A program made the position numbers and the translations under genes. The notes beneath the pieces were generated by a model that ran no database searches, was not told where the DNA came from, and saw only the letters and a list, made by a program, of their open reading frames with translations. 26,034 bases of DNA from Atribacteria bacterium SCGC AAA255-G05 (GTDB lineage Bacteria > Atribacterota > Phoenicimicrobiia > Phoenicimicrobiales > Phoenicimicrobiaceae): positions 1 through 26,034 of the forward strand of contig ASPA01000022.1 of NCBI GenBank assembly GCA_000405605.1. Direction: 5' to 3'. Shown here in pieces: positions 16,436-24,895 of this stretch (position 1 is the first letter of the stretch; the number at the start of each line of letters is the position of its first letter).

Positions 16436-16790
16436 TTACTCTTTATTTTTAACATAATTTCGATAATATTCAAAAGGAGCATAATAACCCCTAAGACCTG
16501 ATGTAAGAAAGTCACAGTTATTGTCATCAACCCATTTGTACTAATGCTCTTTAAAAAATAAAAGGCTCATCACAATTATAAGACCAGACTAAGTCTTTCT
16601 TTAAAATCCTGATCACTCGTTCGATATCGGCATTTCCTTTCAGGTTGGACCAACTGGTAAAGATCTGTTTAATCCTAAGATCAGTAGAGGTCTTTATATA
16701 GGAAAAGGAAGTCAGCTGACAGCCATCATCGCAAACCAAATAAATAGGATTTTTTAAGAAAAACTCTAAATTTTTAAACCAATGTTCTAT
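16436..16790 (-). pseudogene. Decayed IS transposase (integrase-core type), C-terminal part
   Basis: The frame directly after the amidohydrolase stop codon reads IEHWFKNLEFFLKNP and then YLVCDDGCQLTS, FTSWSNLKGNADIERVIR and KKDLVW. These are the DDE integrase-core signatures of an IS3-like transposase. It stops at 16551. After a shift and an in-frame stop, the remainder is recognisable as KWVDDNNCDFL...GYYAPFEYYRNYVKN, ending at 16436. The N-terminal half is missing. The fragment begins in frame right behind the amidohydrolase TAA, so an old insertion touched the 3' end of that gene. Confidence 0.8.
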
Positions 16791-18272
16791 TTATTTCACC
16801 TGTCGTACACCACTTGCTCTTATCTCAGGACACATTTTTTTATATTCAATTAAAAACTCTGAAATATGTTGCAAATCATTCTTTATCTCATCTTCATCTA
16901 ATGTTATTATTTTGTAATTATCTTTAAGTATTTTCCCATTTGCAATTACCCATCTTACTTCACTTCCATTTGAAGACCAAATTAAATTTTCGACAACATT
17001 ATCCACTCTTATAGGTACTAAATTTGGTCTTGTTATATCTATTACTATAAAATCTGCATCTTTGCCTACATCTAAAGATCCAGCATTAAGCTTTAATATT
17101 TCAGCGGGTATCACAGTGATCATCTCCAAAACCTGCTGAGCAGGTAACAAACTAGCATCTTTATGATATGCTTTCTGATATTGAGAAGCTAATCTGGCAG
17201 CTGCTAGTATATTCTGATCATCGGAACTACCTGGCCCATCTGTACTAATCGCAATCTGTATTCCTTTCTCCAACATTTCTACAATTTGTGGCATGCCAGA
17301 GCCCAATATTGTATTCGCAAGAGGATTATGAACTACTTTCGCACCGGTTTTTTTAAGAATTGCCAAATCTATAGGAGTATTATTAACTTGGTGTGCTATA
17401 ATTGTTTCCTCATCAAGTACGCCTGCTTGATATAGATATTGTGTAGGACTCATATAATATTGTTCATAAAACCAAGTAGTAGTCCTTGGCTCCTCAGAGG
17501 AGTGAACATGGAACAAAGTATTATGATCTCTAGCCCACTGCTTAAGCGCTTTTAACATTTCTGCACTATTTGAAAAAACTTCATTTGGGCCTGGTATAAT
17601 CCAAATTCTGTCTTTAAAACCAAATGCATTATATAAATCATTAAGTCTTTTTATCTCTTCCTCTGGTGTACTCAGAACACACGGATCTTGATTTCTATCT
17701 TGAACTCCTACAGCAAGTATCATTTTTGTCCCCGCTATAGTATTTGCTTCTATCACATCTTCTGCATTATATTTACTAGCTTTACAAAGGTGGTTTAAGG
17801 TCGATGTTATTCCATAGTAAATGTCATCTAATCGTGCCTTCATAAAAATTATTGAATAAGGATTCTTATCTAACTTTTCTTTAAGTTCTTTTTTCTTATT
17901 ATCAAGAAACCTAGTTAAAACATTAGCTGAATGATCTATCCAGTCTGTTAAGCATTCATCCTTTGCGATTCCTTTAATAAGCGTCTCGTGATCGTGGCCA
18001 TGAGCTTTTATAAAACCAGGTAGAACTACTCCGTTTAAACAGATAATATCCTTTTCTTTATAATTTCCGTTTTTTTCTGCACCAATTATCTGAAGTTTAT
18101 CTCCATACTCATGTATGATTCTTTCTCCAATCTTAGGTGAGTATTTGCCAACCTCTTTTAATAATCCACCCTCTGTCAATGTATATCCATCTTCTATTCT
18201 AATTTTTGTACCAATCTTTTTACTTAAAGGTATAAGAAATTTACTACGAATTAGTTTATGTTTTTTATCCAT
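16791..18272 (-). CDS. TRZ/ATZ-type amidohydrolase (cyclic amidine/amide hydrolase or deaminase)
   Basis: 493 residues of the metal-dependent amidohydrolase superfamily, related to guanine, SAH and triazine deaminases. Metal ligands are visible: His91 and His93 in KAHGHDHE, His255 in LFHVHSSEE (with Glu260), His294 in IAHQVN and Asp345 in STDGPGSSDD. The composite beta-domain appears at both ends (LNGVVLPGFIKAHG and GSLDVGKDADFIVID). AAGGAG is 6 bases before the ATG. Imidazolonepropionase and enamidase belong to the same superfamily, so ring opening of an imidazolone or lactam is possible, but motifs look closer to aminohydrolases. It follows livHM and precedes the transposase remnant. The last residues could have been altered by that insertion. 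Confidence 0.88.
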   Translation of the reverse strand: MDKKHKLIRSKFLIPLSKKIGTKIRIEDGYTLTEGGLLKEVGKYSPKIGERIIHEYGDKLQIIGAEKNGNYKEKDIICLNGVVLPGFIKAHGHDHETLIKGIAKDECLTDWIDHSANVLTRFLDNKKKELKEKLDKNPYSIIFMKARLDDIYYGITSTLNHLCKASKYNAEDVIEANTIAGTKMILAVGVQDRNQDPCVLSTPEEEIKRLNDLYNAFGFKDRIWIIPGPNEVFSNSAEMLKALKQWARDHNTLFHVHSSEEPRTTTWFYEQYYMSPTQYLYQAGVLDEETIIAHQVNNTPIDLAILKKTGAKVVHNPLANTILGSGMPQIVEMLEKGIQIAISTDGPGSSDDQNILAAARLASQYQKAYHKDASLLPAQQVLEMITVIPAEILKLNAGSLDVGKDADFIVIDITRPNLVPIRVDNVVENLIWSSNGSEVRWVIANGKILKDNYKIITLDEDEIKNDLQHISEFLIEYKKMCPEIRASGVRQVK

Positions 18273-18410
18273 ATTTCTCTCCTTCTATGAAGGCCAGTAA
18301 TGTCAAAAATATTTTAATGAAAACATTTCATTCCTCTTACTTCTTTAATCATAAATCATATAAGATAATTTTATAGTCAAGATCATTTTATCTTTTCCTT
18401 ATATCAATTT

Positions 18411-18526
18411 AACGCGAACTCCCCCATCTGTAAAGGTGGGGATGAGAGCAAATTCTCGGCAAGCCGGGATAGACGATAATCTACCAAAGTGGTTCCCATC
18501 CTTTTACAGTTGTGGGTGGGAGTCTA
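18411..18526 (+). repeat. Three-hairpin repeat element, copy A (downstream of livM)
   Basis: A roughly 115-base element with three hairpins: CCCCATC/GGTGGGG (18422-18441), TCTCGG/CCGGGA (18454-18469) and TCCCATCC/GGGTGGGA (about 18494-18521). It aligns through its whole length with copy B on the opposite strand (20501-20615). Hairpins 1 and 2 and the linkers are nearly identical, while hairpin 3 differs in sequence yet still pairs. No transposase is attached. IS200/IS605 elements have hairpin ends of this general kind, so a MITE-like derivative or an orphan TnpB-type RNA end is the best guess. Confidence 0.75.
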
Positions 18527-18546
18527 TTAAATATTTTCCTTCTTTC

Positions 18547-19506
18547 TTAAATAGTATTTTTAAATTTATTCTTTCTAAAATGTCCAGAAACTTCTTTTAA
18601 TATACCAATTAGACCTTGTGGGAAATAAGAAATCATTATTGTAAGAATCATTCCATATACAAAAAGACGATAAACACCAAGAGGTTGTAGATATTCAAGA
18701 AGTATTACAATTACAATAGCCCCTAAAATGCTCCCAAAGACAGTTCCCATTCCACCTAATATTACCATACATAAAACTAATACAGAAAGACTAAATGTAA
18801 AGGTTGCTGGGTGAATAAATCGATCAAAATGGGCATAAAGGGCTCCTGACAGCCCAGAGTAAAATCCACTGATAAAAAAAGAAATTAACTTGTTTTTTGC
18901 ACAAGGTATGCCAATAGATTCAGCAGCTTGTTCATCATCTTTAATTGCTATTAGACTCTTCCCAAAACGCGAATTAGTTATCCTCACAAAAATAAAAGTT
19001 GAAATAATAAGCATTGCATAAAGAAAAAAGAAAAGAGAAGATTCACTTTTAAAATAACATCCCAATATAGAAAGAGCTGGGATATTAGAAATTCCAATAG
19101 CACCTCCAGTAAGAGAGTCCCAATTTAGAGCCAATAATCTAATAAACTCAGCTGAACCAAGTGTAACCATAGCAAGATAAATTCCTGATATTCTAATAAC
19201 AGGGAGACCGATGATAAATCCAGCTATTGCAGTTAAAAAACTTGCAAAAAATATAGATAAAATTGGTGGGACTCCATATCTAGTAGAAAGAATTGCAGTT
19301 GCATAAGCACCTAAAGCGAAAAATCCAGCATGACCAAAAGAGGTTATTCCTGTATACCCAGTTAGAATATTCAATCCTAATGAAAATATACTATAAATAA
19401 GTATTAAATTAAAAAGGTGGAGATAATATAAATTAGGGATAAAGCCTATAATTGAGAGCGTAAGAATCAAAATAAAAAAAGGAAAAACATGTTTAATACT
19501 TTTCAT
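18547..19506 (-). CDS. livM: Branched-chain amino-acid type ABC permease LivM
   Basis: A 319-residue hydrophobic protein with about eight to ten membrane segments. The LivM hallmarks are present: the N-terminal ILTGYTGITSFGHAGFFALGAYATA block and the cytoplasmic EAA-like loop SRFGKSLIAIKDDEQAAESIGI. It overlaps livH by 14 bases, so the two permease subunits are translationally coupled. Together with LivH it forms the membrane channel driven by LivG and LivF. Liv-type systems carry branched-chain and other amino acids, amides and some aromatic acids, so the family does not define the substrate; the HutP-type leader suggests histidine or a relative. Confidence 0.93.
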   Translation of the reverse strand: MKSIKHVFPFFILILTLSIIGFIPNLYYLHLFNLILIYSIFSLGLNILTGYTGITSFGHAGFFALGAYATAILSTRYGVPPILSIFFASFLTAIAGFIIGLPVIRISGIYLAMVTLGSAEFIRLLALNWDSLTGGAIGISNIPALSILGCYFKSESSLFFFLYAMLIISTFIFVRITNSRFGKSLIAIKDDEQAAESIGIPCAKNKLISFFISGFYSGLSGALYAHFDRFIHPATFTFSLSVLVLCMVILGGMGTVFGSILGAIVIVILLEYLQPLGVYRLFVYGMILTIMISYFPQGLIGILKEVSGHFRKNKFKNTI

Positions 19507-20398
19507 TTTTAGATTTTCTCCATTTTAAAAGATTTACTTTATGGAAAATCGATAAAAGACCTTTAGGACTAAAGAGAAGGACTAGAACTAAAAATAACAG
19601 AGAAATACCACTTTTATATTTTGAAGAAATAAAACCTGAAGATAAGCTTTCTACAATACCAAGAAAAAAGCCTCCTGCAATAGTACCTGGAACACTACCA
19701 AGTCCACCTATTACTGCTGCAATAAAGGCTTTTAAACCTAAAAAGCTTCCTATAGAACTTGATACAAAATAAATGGGGGTTATCAACATTCCTGCAATTC
19801 CTGCTAGAATTCCTGATATAAAATAAACTAGACTAATATTTTGCCCCACCTTAATCCCCATCAATCTTGCTGCATATCTATCTTGAGAAAGAGCACGTAA
19901 AGCACGACCAGTTTTTGTATAAAGAAAAAAGTATTGTAGGATAATCATTAATGAAATAGATATTAAAAAGATAAAAAGATTTTGAGGAATAATTTTAACA
20001 CCAATAAAAGAAAAAGGTTTTTCTGAGATAAAATTGGGATAAGTTTTTGGATGTGCTCCCCATATTATTTGCATAACAACACTCAAGACAACAGAAAGAC
20101 CTATAGTAGCAATAACTATTTTTAATGGTTTATCCTCCTGAAGGCGGCGTAAGAATAGTCTTTCGATGATGACAGCAATAAGACCTATAGTTAATGGCCC
20201 AACTACAAATGAAAGAAATAAACAAGAAGGAAATATTTCAATAAAAACAAGCCCAACAAAACCACCTAAAGCCATTAATTCTCCATGACAAAAATTAATT
20301 CTTTTTGTGCAAGCAAAGATCATAGTAAAACCAAGGCCTAGAAGAGAATATATGGAACCCACTACGAGTCCAGAAATAATCTGTTCAAAAAATATCAT
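19493..20398 (-). CDS. livH: Branched-chain amino-acid type ABC permease LivH
   Basis: A 301-residue membrane protein with the LivH start IISGLVVGSIYSLLGLGFTMIFA, the conserved INFCHGELMALGGF segment and the EAA loop TGRALRALSQDRYAARLMGI. The C-terminal region AFIAAVIGGLGSVPGTIAGGFFLGIVES is characteristic. The ribosome binding site is weak (AGGT). It is separated from livK by about 217 bases that hold repeat element B and another 11 bp hairpin, which may lower livHM expression relative to livK. Confidence 0.93.
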   Translation of the reverse strand: MIFFEQIISGLVVGSIYSLLGLGFTMIFACTKRINFCHGELMALGGFVGLVFIEIFPSCLFLSFVVGPLTIGLIAVIIERLFLRRLQEDKPLKIVIATIGLSVVLSVVMQIIWGAHPKTYPNFISEKPFSFIGVKIIPQNLFIFLISISLMIILQYFFLYTKTGRALRALSQDRYAARLMGIKVGQNISLVYFISGILAGIAGMLITPIYFVSSSIGSFLGLKAFIAAVIGGLGSVPGTIAGGFFLGIVESLSSGFISSKYKSGISLLFLVLVLLFSPKGLLSIFHKVNLLKWRKSKNEKY

Positions 20399-20455
20399 TT
20401 TATTATACCTGACTTTTGATTATTATTTCTTATGAGAATCCCAATTGTAAGGAAA

Positions 20456-20492
20456 TTTCAATGAGGAAGACATTTAATCTCCCTCATTGAAA
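20456..20492. repeat. 11 bp inverted repeat between livK and livH
   Basis: TTTCAATGAGG (20456-20466) and CCTCATTGAAA (20482-20492) pair perfectly around a 15-base loop. There is no U-run on either strand, so it is not a classical terminator. It abuts repeat element B and may belong to it, or it may be an intercistronic stabiliser that raises livK over livHM. Confidence 0.7.
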
Positions 20493-20500
20493 GGCTTACA

Positions 20501-20615
20501 CTAGAGTACCACGCCTTTACATGCGTGGTACTCACTTTAACAGACTACTTTCTGTCCCGACTTGCCGGGAACTGGCTCTCATCCCCACCTTTACAGATGG
20601 GGAGTTCCCGCTAAA
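20501..20615 (-). repeat. Three-hairpin repeat element, copy B (between livK and livH)
   Basis: Inverted relative to copy A. Hairpins are CCCCATC/GGTGGGG (20583-20602), a TCCCG/CGGGA stem (20555-20570) and a perfect 11 bp stem GAGTACCACGC/GCGTGGTACTC (20504-20533). It starts right at the livK stop codon. Copies A and B bracket livH-livM as an inverted pair. Hairpin 3 has unrelated stem sequence in the two copies but pairs in both, which indicates that the structure is what is conserved. Confidence 0.75.
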
Positions 20616-21740
20616 TTAAAATACTTCGTACTTCAAGTTACGTATTTGAATTATCATTTCTTCTCTTTCAGAGTCTCCTTTATCATCAAAGGATATTGTA
20701 CCAGAAATGCCTTTGAAATTTTTAGTTGAGGCAATAGCATCTCTTAACTTTAACGGATCATCAGCTCCAACCTTTTCTAATGCTGCTCCAATAATCATTA
20801 CAGCATCATACGCTTGCGCATTATAATGATCTGGAATTTTTCCATATTTTTCTTGGAATTTTTCAGTAAAATTTCTTATATGTGGCTCTTTCGAAGTCGG
20901 GTGATAAGTCAGTGTCACGATTACTCCATTTGCGGCTTCTCCTGCTAACTCTACATATTTGGGATGTGTAAGACCTCCACTCCCCATAATTTGAACATCT
21001 AAGCCCATTTGTGCTACTTGTTTTGTAATAAGAGCACCAGGCTCGTAGAGTGACCATAAAATTAGGGTATCAGGATCTTTTTCTTTAATTTTTATAAGTT
21101 GACTTAAAAAATCCCTATCACCCTCGTTAAAAGATTCAACAGCAACAGGTGGATAACCCTTTTGGTCAAGTAAATCAACAAGTATCTTAGTTGCATCTAT
21201 TCCATAATCGCTTGAAATATACAAAATAGCAATTCTCTTTTTCTCTAATACATCCAGAGCTGTGTTTACAAGATTTCTTGCCCGAGTAGCATCGGTAATT
21301 TGAGTTCTAAAAATCCATTTGTTCCCTTTTTGGGTTACAGCAGGTGAAGACGAAATAGATGTAATTTGCGGTATGCCCGCTTCTTGGGTAACTTGCATAT
21401 TAGCCAAAGTACAGGAAGAGGCAACTGACCCAATCACTGCTATTGCTTTCTCATTATAAACTAACCTTCTATTTCCACTTATTGATTTAGTAGGATTGCC
21501 TTCATCATCAACAACAACCATTTTAAGGTTGATACCTACTAATTTACCACTTTTATTTATTTCATCAATTCCTAGTTCAACACCATCTCGCATGCTAATA
21601 CCTGATGCAGCATCTGACAAAGACATTGGTCCAATTACACCAATAACAATATCTTTTTTATCCATAGCAAATCCCGGTAGAATTAATAAACTTAAACCTA
21701 AAGTCAATACAATAACTAAGCAGATCACTTTCCCTTTCAT
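20616..21740 (-). CDS. livK: Liv-type periplasmic amino-acid binding protein
   Basis: 374 residues of the type I periplasmic binding family. A Sec signal peptide runs from the lysine start through a leucine-rich core to about GFA-MDK (residues 23-26), with no cysteine for lipidation. The mature domain has the usual IVIGVIGPMSL start, VVVDDEGNPTKSI, AVIGSVASSCTLA and HYNAQAYDAVMIIGAALEK. AAGGAGG precedes the ATG. The C-terminus (MIIQIRNLKYEVF) ends exactly where repeat element B begins and seems slightly short, so the insertion may have trimmed a few residues. The ligand is not predictable by eye. Confidence 0.92.
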   Translation of the reverse strand: MKGKVICLVIVLTLGLSLLILPGFAMDKKDIVIGVIGPMSLSDAASGISMRDGVELGIDEINKSGKLVGINLKMVVVDDEGNPTKSISGNRRLVYNEKAIAVIGSVASSCTLANMQVTQEAGIPQITSISSSPAVTQKGNKWIFRTQITDATRARNLVNTALDVLEKKRIAILYISSDYGIDATKILVDLLDQKGYPPVAVESFNEGDRDFLSQLIKIKEKDPDTLILWSLYEPGALITKQVAQMGLDVQIMGSGGLTHPKYVELAGEAANGVIVTLTYHPTSKEPHIRNFTEKFQEKYGKIPDHYNAQAYDAVMIIGAALEKVGADDPLKLRDAIASTKNFKGISGTISFDDKGDSEREEMIIQIRNLKYEVF

Positions 21741-21774
21741 TTTTTCAAACCTCCTTATATTTTATTTAATCGTT

Positions 21775-22482
21775 TCAGTTTTCACCAAGATAGATTTTCC
21801 TCACCTCCTTATTTGTTAAAAGTTCTTTACCAGCGCCCTGAAGAACAATCCTCCCTTTTTCCATAACATATCCTTTTGTAGCTATTTGAAGAGCTAATCT
21901 TGCATTTTGTTCAACCAGAAGTATAGTCGTGCCTGATGAATTGATTTCTTTAATAATCTCAAAAATTTCTTTTACTAGAAAGGGGGCTAGGCCTAGTGAT
22001 GGCTCATCGAAGAGTAGGAGATCTGGGTTTGCCATTAATCCTCTTCCGATAGATAGCATTTGTTGTTCTCCCCCTGAGAGCTCGCCACCAAATTTTTTTT
22101 TCATTTTTTTAAGAACGGGAAAAAAATTATAAATCATTTCTTTATCTTTTTCTACCTTTTTATCATATTTCCTCAAATAAGCCCCCATTAAAAGATTTTC
22201 TTCAACTGTTAAAAATGGAAATATTCTCCTTCCCTCAGGAACTTGACAGATTCCCAGACTGATAATCTTATCTGAAGAAAGTTTTTCAATTCGACGCTTA
22301 CGAAATACTACTTCTCCTGACACTTTTGGAGCTATTCCACAAATAGCATTTAATGTAGTACTTTTTCCAGCACCATTATTTCCAATTAAGGTTACAATAT
22401 CACCTTGATTAACATTAAAATCAATACCTGTTAAAGCTTGAATACGACCATATGAACATTTAAGATTGCGAACTATTAACAT
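21775..22482 (-). CDS. livF: Branched-chain amino-acid type ABC importer ATPase LivF
   Basis: A 235-residue ATPase with Walker A GNNGAGKST, signature LSGGEQQMLSIGRGL, Walker B LLLFDEPSLGLAP and H-loop LLVEQNA. It sits 17 bases after livG and 34 bases before livK, in the conserved livGFKHM order. It energises the LivHM permease as a heterodimer with LivG. This copy is in the intact operon; an identical copy is at 2031-2738. Confidence 0.93.
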   Translation of the reverse strand: MLIVRNLKCSYGRIQALTGIDFNVNQGDIVTLIGNNGAGKSTTLNAICGIAPKVSGEVVFRKRRIEKLSSDKIISLGICQVPEGRRIFPFLTVEENLLMGAYLRKYDKKVEKDKEMIYNFFPVLKKMKKKFGGELSGGEQQMLSIGRGLMANPDLLLFDEPSLGLAPFLVKEIFEIIKEINSSGTTILLVEQNARLALQIATKGYVMEKGRIVLQGAGKELLTNKEVRKIYLGEN

Positions 22483-22499
22483 CTTTTCACCATTCTTAA

Positions 22500-23270
22500 T
22501 TACTCTCCGAGATAAGCCTTTATAACAACTGGGTCTCTTTTGATTTCTTCAGGAGCGCCTGAGGAAATAACTGTCCCTTCATTCATTACCCAAACTTCTG
22601 AAGAAATATTCATAACTACCCTCATATCATGCTCCACTAACAATATAGTAACATCAAAATCATTAATAAGCTTTTTAATCAATTCCATAATATCATCACT
22701 TTCCTGGATATTCATACCTGCGGTAGGCTCATCTAATAAAAGTAGATTAGGAGTTACACCTAAAGCCCTCGCAAGTTCTACTCTCCTTTGAAGACCGTAG
22801 GGGAGATTAACGGCAAGTACATCTGCATATTCTTCAAGTTTTATTTTTTTCATTATTTCTTCGGTTCTCCGAGCCGAAATCATTCTTTCTTGCTTAATTA
22901 ATGGTGTACCTATGATAGCATCTAAAAGAGATGCCTTATAGCGAGTATATTGTGAAACATTGATATGTTCTCTTACCGTTAAACTTGGAAAAAGACGAAT
23001 ATTTTGAAATGTCCAAGCTAATCCCAAAGAAGCTTTTTTATGAGGAGATAATTTATTGATTTTTTTTCCTTTGTAAAAAATATTACCCTGATCTAGATGA
23101 ACTTCACCACAAATTAATTTAAATGTTGTTGTTTTGCCAGCACCATTAGGACCTATAAGGCTAGTAATACTCCTCTCCTTAACATTCATGTTTAAATTAG
23201 AAACAGCTTTAACTCCGTTATAACTAAAACTAACTCCTGATAAAGTAAGTATATTAGACTGCATTAACAA
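22500..23270 (-). CDS. livG: Branched-chain amino-acid type ABC importer ATPase LivG
   Basis: About 256 residues. Walker A is GPNGAGKTT, the Q-loop region is AWTFQNIRLFPSLTV and the signature is LPYGLQRRVELARAL, where the common LSYG has become LPYG. Walker B is LLLLDEPTAGMN and the H-loop is LLVEHD. Start: AGGAG is 7 bases before a TTG at 23270 and 13 before an ATG at 23264; the longer open frame to 23399 lacks family resemblance. It is separated from hisC by about 375 AT-rich bases. First ATPase of the importer. Confidence 0.9.
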   Translation of the reverse strand: MLMQSNILTLSGVSFSYNGVKAVSNLNMNVKERSITSLIGPNGAGKTTTFKLICGEVHLDQGNIFYKGKKINKLSPHKKASLGLAWTFQNIRLFPSLTVREHINVSQYTRYKASLLDAIIGTPLIKQERMISARRTEEIMKKIKLEEYADVLAVNLPYGLQRRVELARALGVTPNLLLLDEPTAGMNIQESDDIMELIKKLINDFDVTILLVEHDMRVVMNISSEVWVMNEGTVISSGAPEEIKRDPVVIKAYLGE

Positions 23271-23646
23271 AATTACACTCCTAATATGATAATATCTATA
23301 ATTATATTTTATTAATTTTCCATACCAAATAAAATCCCGAAAAGCATTTACAAAATTGATATTCATATAATAAGTAAAATATTTTTTATACAAAAACAAT
23401 CATGTTTATTAATTTTATTATACAACATGGTTTTAATAAATCCTTCTTTTTTTAAAAATTAAAAATAATCTTATGGTAAGTTTTTCTTTTTCAAGCTAAT
23501 CGTTAGTAATAATTATTTCATTTTTTTAATGTAAAATCCTTAATAGTTCTATTCATATCATAATATAAAAGCTCTCAAATCTTCCAAGATAAAAAGATTT
23601 ATTCACTACAGGTCAGCAATTTCCCCGTTTTAATGTCTTCTAAACA
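23271..23646 (-). other. Gene-free spacer between hisC and livG
   Basis: A very AT-rich stretch of 376 bases. On the minus strand a TATAAT (1091-1096 in the identical left arm) lies within an imperfect CATGTT/AACATG inverted repeat, but no good -35 stands 17 bases upstream. I see no terminator and no UAG repeats. A weak internal promoter for livGFK is possible but not demonstrated. The same spacer occurs at 867-1242. Confidence 0.4.
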
Positions 23647-24747
23647 CTAATAATTTAATGCCTCTTTCATAGTCTTAACAAATCTTTGATTCTCATAAGT
23701 AGTTCCTATAGTAACTCGAATGAAATTTGGACAACCCCAGGTTTTCCCCGGTCGAATAATTATTCCTTTTCTCAATAATTTTTCAAAGATAACTTCGGCA
23801 TTTTCTTTTAAATCAATAAAGATAAAATTAGCCTCTGTAGGAAGATAAAAAAGACCTAATTTCTTTAGCTCTTTATATAAATATTCTTTTCCCTCTTGAT
23901 TTGAATTTAAAACTTTCCTAAAGTGCTCCTCATCATCTAAAGAAGCTGCGGCTGCAACCTGAGCCAGTCGATTTGTTGTAAACGGATTCACTACTCGCCC
24001 CAAATAGCTAATTAACTCTGGTCTTGCTATACCATAACCAATTCGGACTCCCGCTATTCCAGCTATTTTTGAGAAAGTACGCAGGATAATTACATTTTTC
24101 GCCTCTAAAACATAAGAGAGATTATCGGGGTAATTTTTGTCTTCTACATAATCATAATAAGCTTCATCAAATACTACAATTACATCTTGTGGAACTTTTT
24201 TCATAAAATTTGCTACTTCTTCTCTGGTTACTATCGTCCCGGTGGGATTATTGGGATTACATATGAAAATAATCTTAGTTTTTTTATTTATTCTTTGGAT
24301 AATTTCTTCCAAATCAAAACGGAAATTTTCAAGCTTAACTAAAATTAATTTCCCTCCCATAATTTTGGTTATAGTTCCATAGGCGGGAAAAGTAATTTCT
24401 CCGGTAATTACTTCATCGCCTTCATTAATAAAAGCCATCCCTATAAGATCAATGATATTATCTGCACCATTCCCAATAATTATCATCTCTTTATCAAGAT
24501 TTAATTTATGAGCGATTTTTTCTCTCAATATTCTATTTGAACCTTCGGGATAAAGGTTAATATTTTCTACTTCTTTTTTTATGACCTCTACCGCCAAGGG
24601 GGAAGGTCCTATGGAAGTTTCATTGGAGGCTAATTTTACAACCTCTTTTAAACCTAATTCTCTTTTAACTTCTTCAATCGGCTTACCGGGGATATAGGGT
24701 CTTAATTCTAATATCCCTTTTCGTACTAAGTACTTTCCTTCTTCCAT
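23647..24747 (-). CDS. hisC: HisC-like PLP aminotransferase (histidinol-phosphate aminotransferase family)
   Basis: 366 residues, a typical HisC length. Motifs are KLASNETSIGPSP near residue 40, IIGNGADNIIDLI, FICNPNNPTGTIV, VFDEAYYDYV and TFSKIAGIAGVRIGYG, which holds the PLP lysine; PNFIRVTIGT with the carboxylate-binding arginine is near the end. HisC enzymes transaminate histidinol phosphate, and several also act on aromatic amino acids or histidine. No other his biosynthetic gene is nearby; instead it is the first gene after a HutP-type attenuator and before an importer. That suggests a catabolic or salvage role, for example histidine to imidazolepyruvate. AGGTG is about 10 bases before the ATG. 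Confidence 0.88.
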   Translation of the reverse strand: MEEGKYLVRKGILELRPYIPGKPIEEVKRELGLKEVVKLASNETSIGPSPLAVEVIKKEVENINLYPEGSNRILREKIAHKLNLDKEMIIIGNGADNIIDLIGMAFINEGDEVITGEITFPAYGTITKIMGGKLILVKLENFRFDLEEIIQRINKKTKIIFICNPNNPTGTIVTREEVANFMKKVPQDVIVVFDEAYYDYVEDKNYPDNLSYVLEAKNVIILRTFSKIAGIAGVRIGYGIARPELISYLGRVVNPFTTNRLAQVAAAASLDDEEHFRKVLNSNQEGKEYLYKELKKLGLFYLPTEANFIFIDLKENAEVIFEKLLRKGIIIRPGKTWGCPNFIRVTIGTTYENQRFVKTMKEALNY

Positions 24748-24856
24748 CTTTTTTTTGCACCTTTCTGTCTATCTCTAAAATAGAATATAAACTAAATCCC
24801 CAGTAAATCGTTTACAATGCATTTCTTATTAAAAATCTACTAATTTCTAAATTAAA

Positions 24857-24895
24857 ATAAAAAAATAGGCAATGAACTTACATTCACCCCCTATT
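24857..24895 (-). terminator. Leader terminator of the hisC-liv operon (HutP-type attenuator)
   Basis: On the minus strand a 13-base 5' arm (24895-24883, beginning AATAGGGGG) pairs with a 13-base 3' arm (24876-24864, ending GCCTATT), with one mismatch and two G-U pairs around a 6-base loop. Seven U residues follow, then A and four more U. It lies inside the leader, about 110 bases before the hisC start, so it would block expression unless antitermination occurs. The third UAG of the adjacent triplet array is inside its 5' arm. Confidence 0.85.

Larger units (their letters stand above)
21585..24512 (-). repeat. Right arm of the 2,928 bp perfect inverted repeat
   Basis: The exact complement of 1-2928. 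Here the repeat lies within an uninterrupted hisC-livGFKHM operon that has its upstream regulator and leader, so this arm looks like the original context and the left arm like the derived copy. The inner boundary falls inside livK, at codon 52-53. Confidence 0.97.

Noticed and set aside
16345..16530. Small open frame of 61 codons on the minus strand
   Set aside because: It overlaps the decayed transposase in another frame and shows no recognisable domain or ribosome binding site.
20501..20615. CRISPR repeats or a simple intrinsic terminator at the hairpin elements
   Set aside because: Only two copies exist, far apart and inverted, with no spacers; no U-run follows the hairpins.
21496..22791. 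Plus-strand open frames opposite livK, livF and livG
   Set aside because: They are shadows of well-supported genes on the other strand and appear identically mirrored in the left arm.
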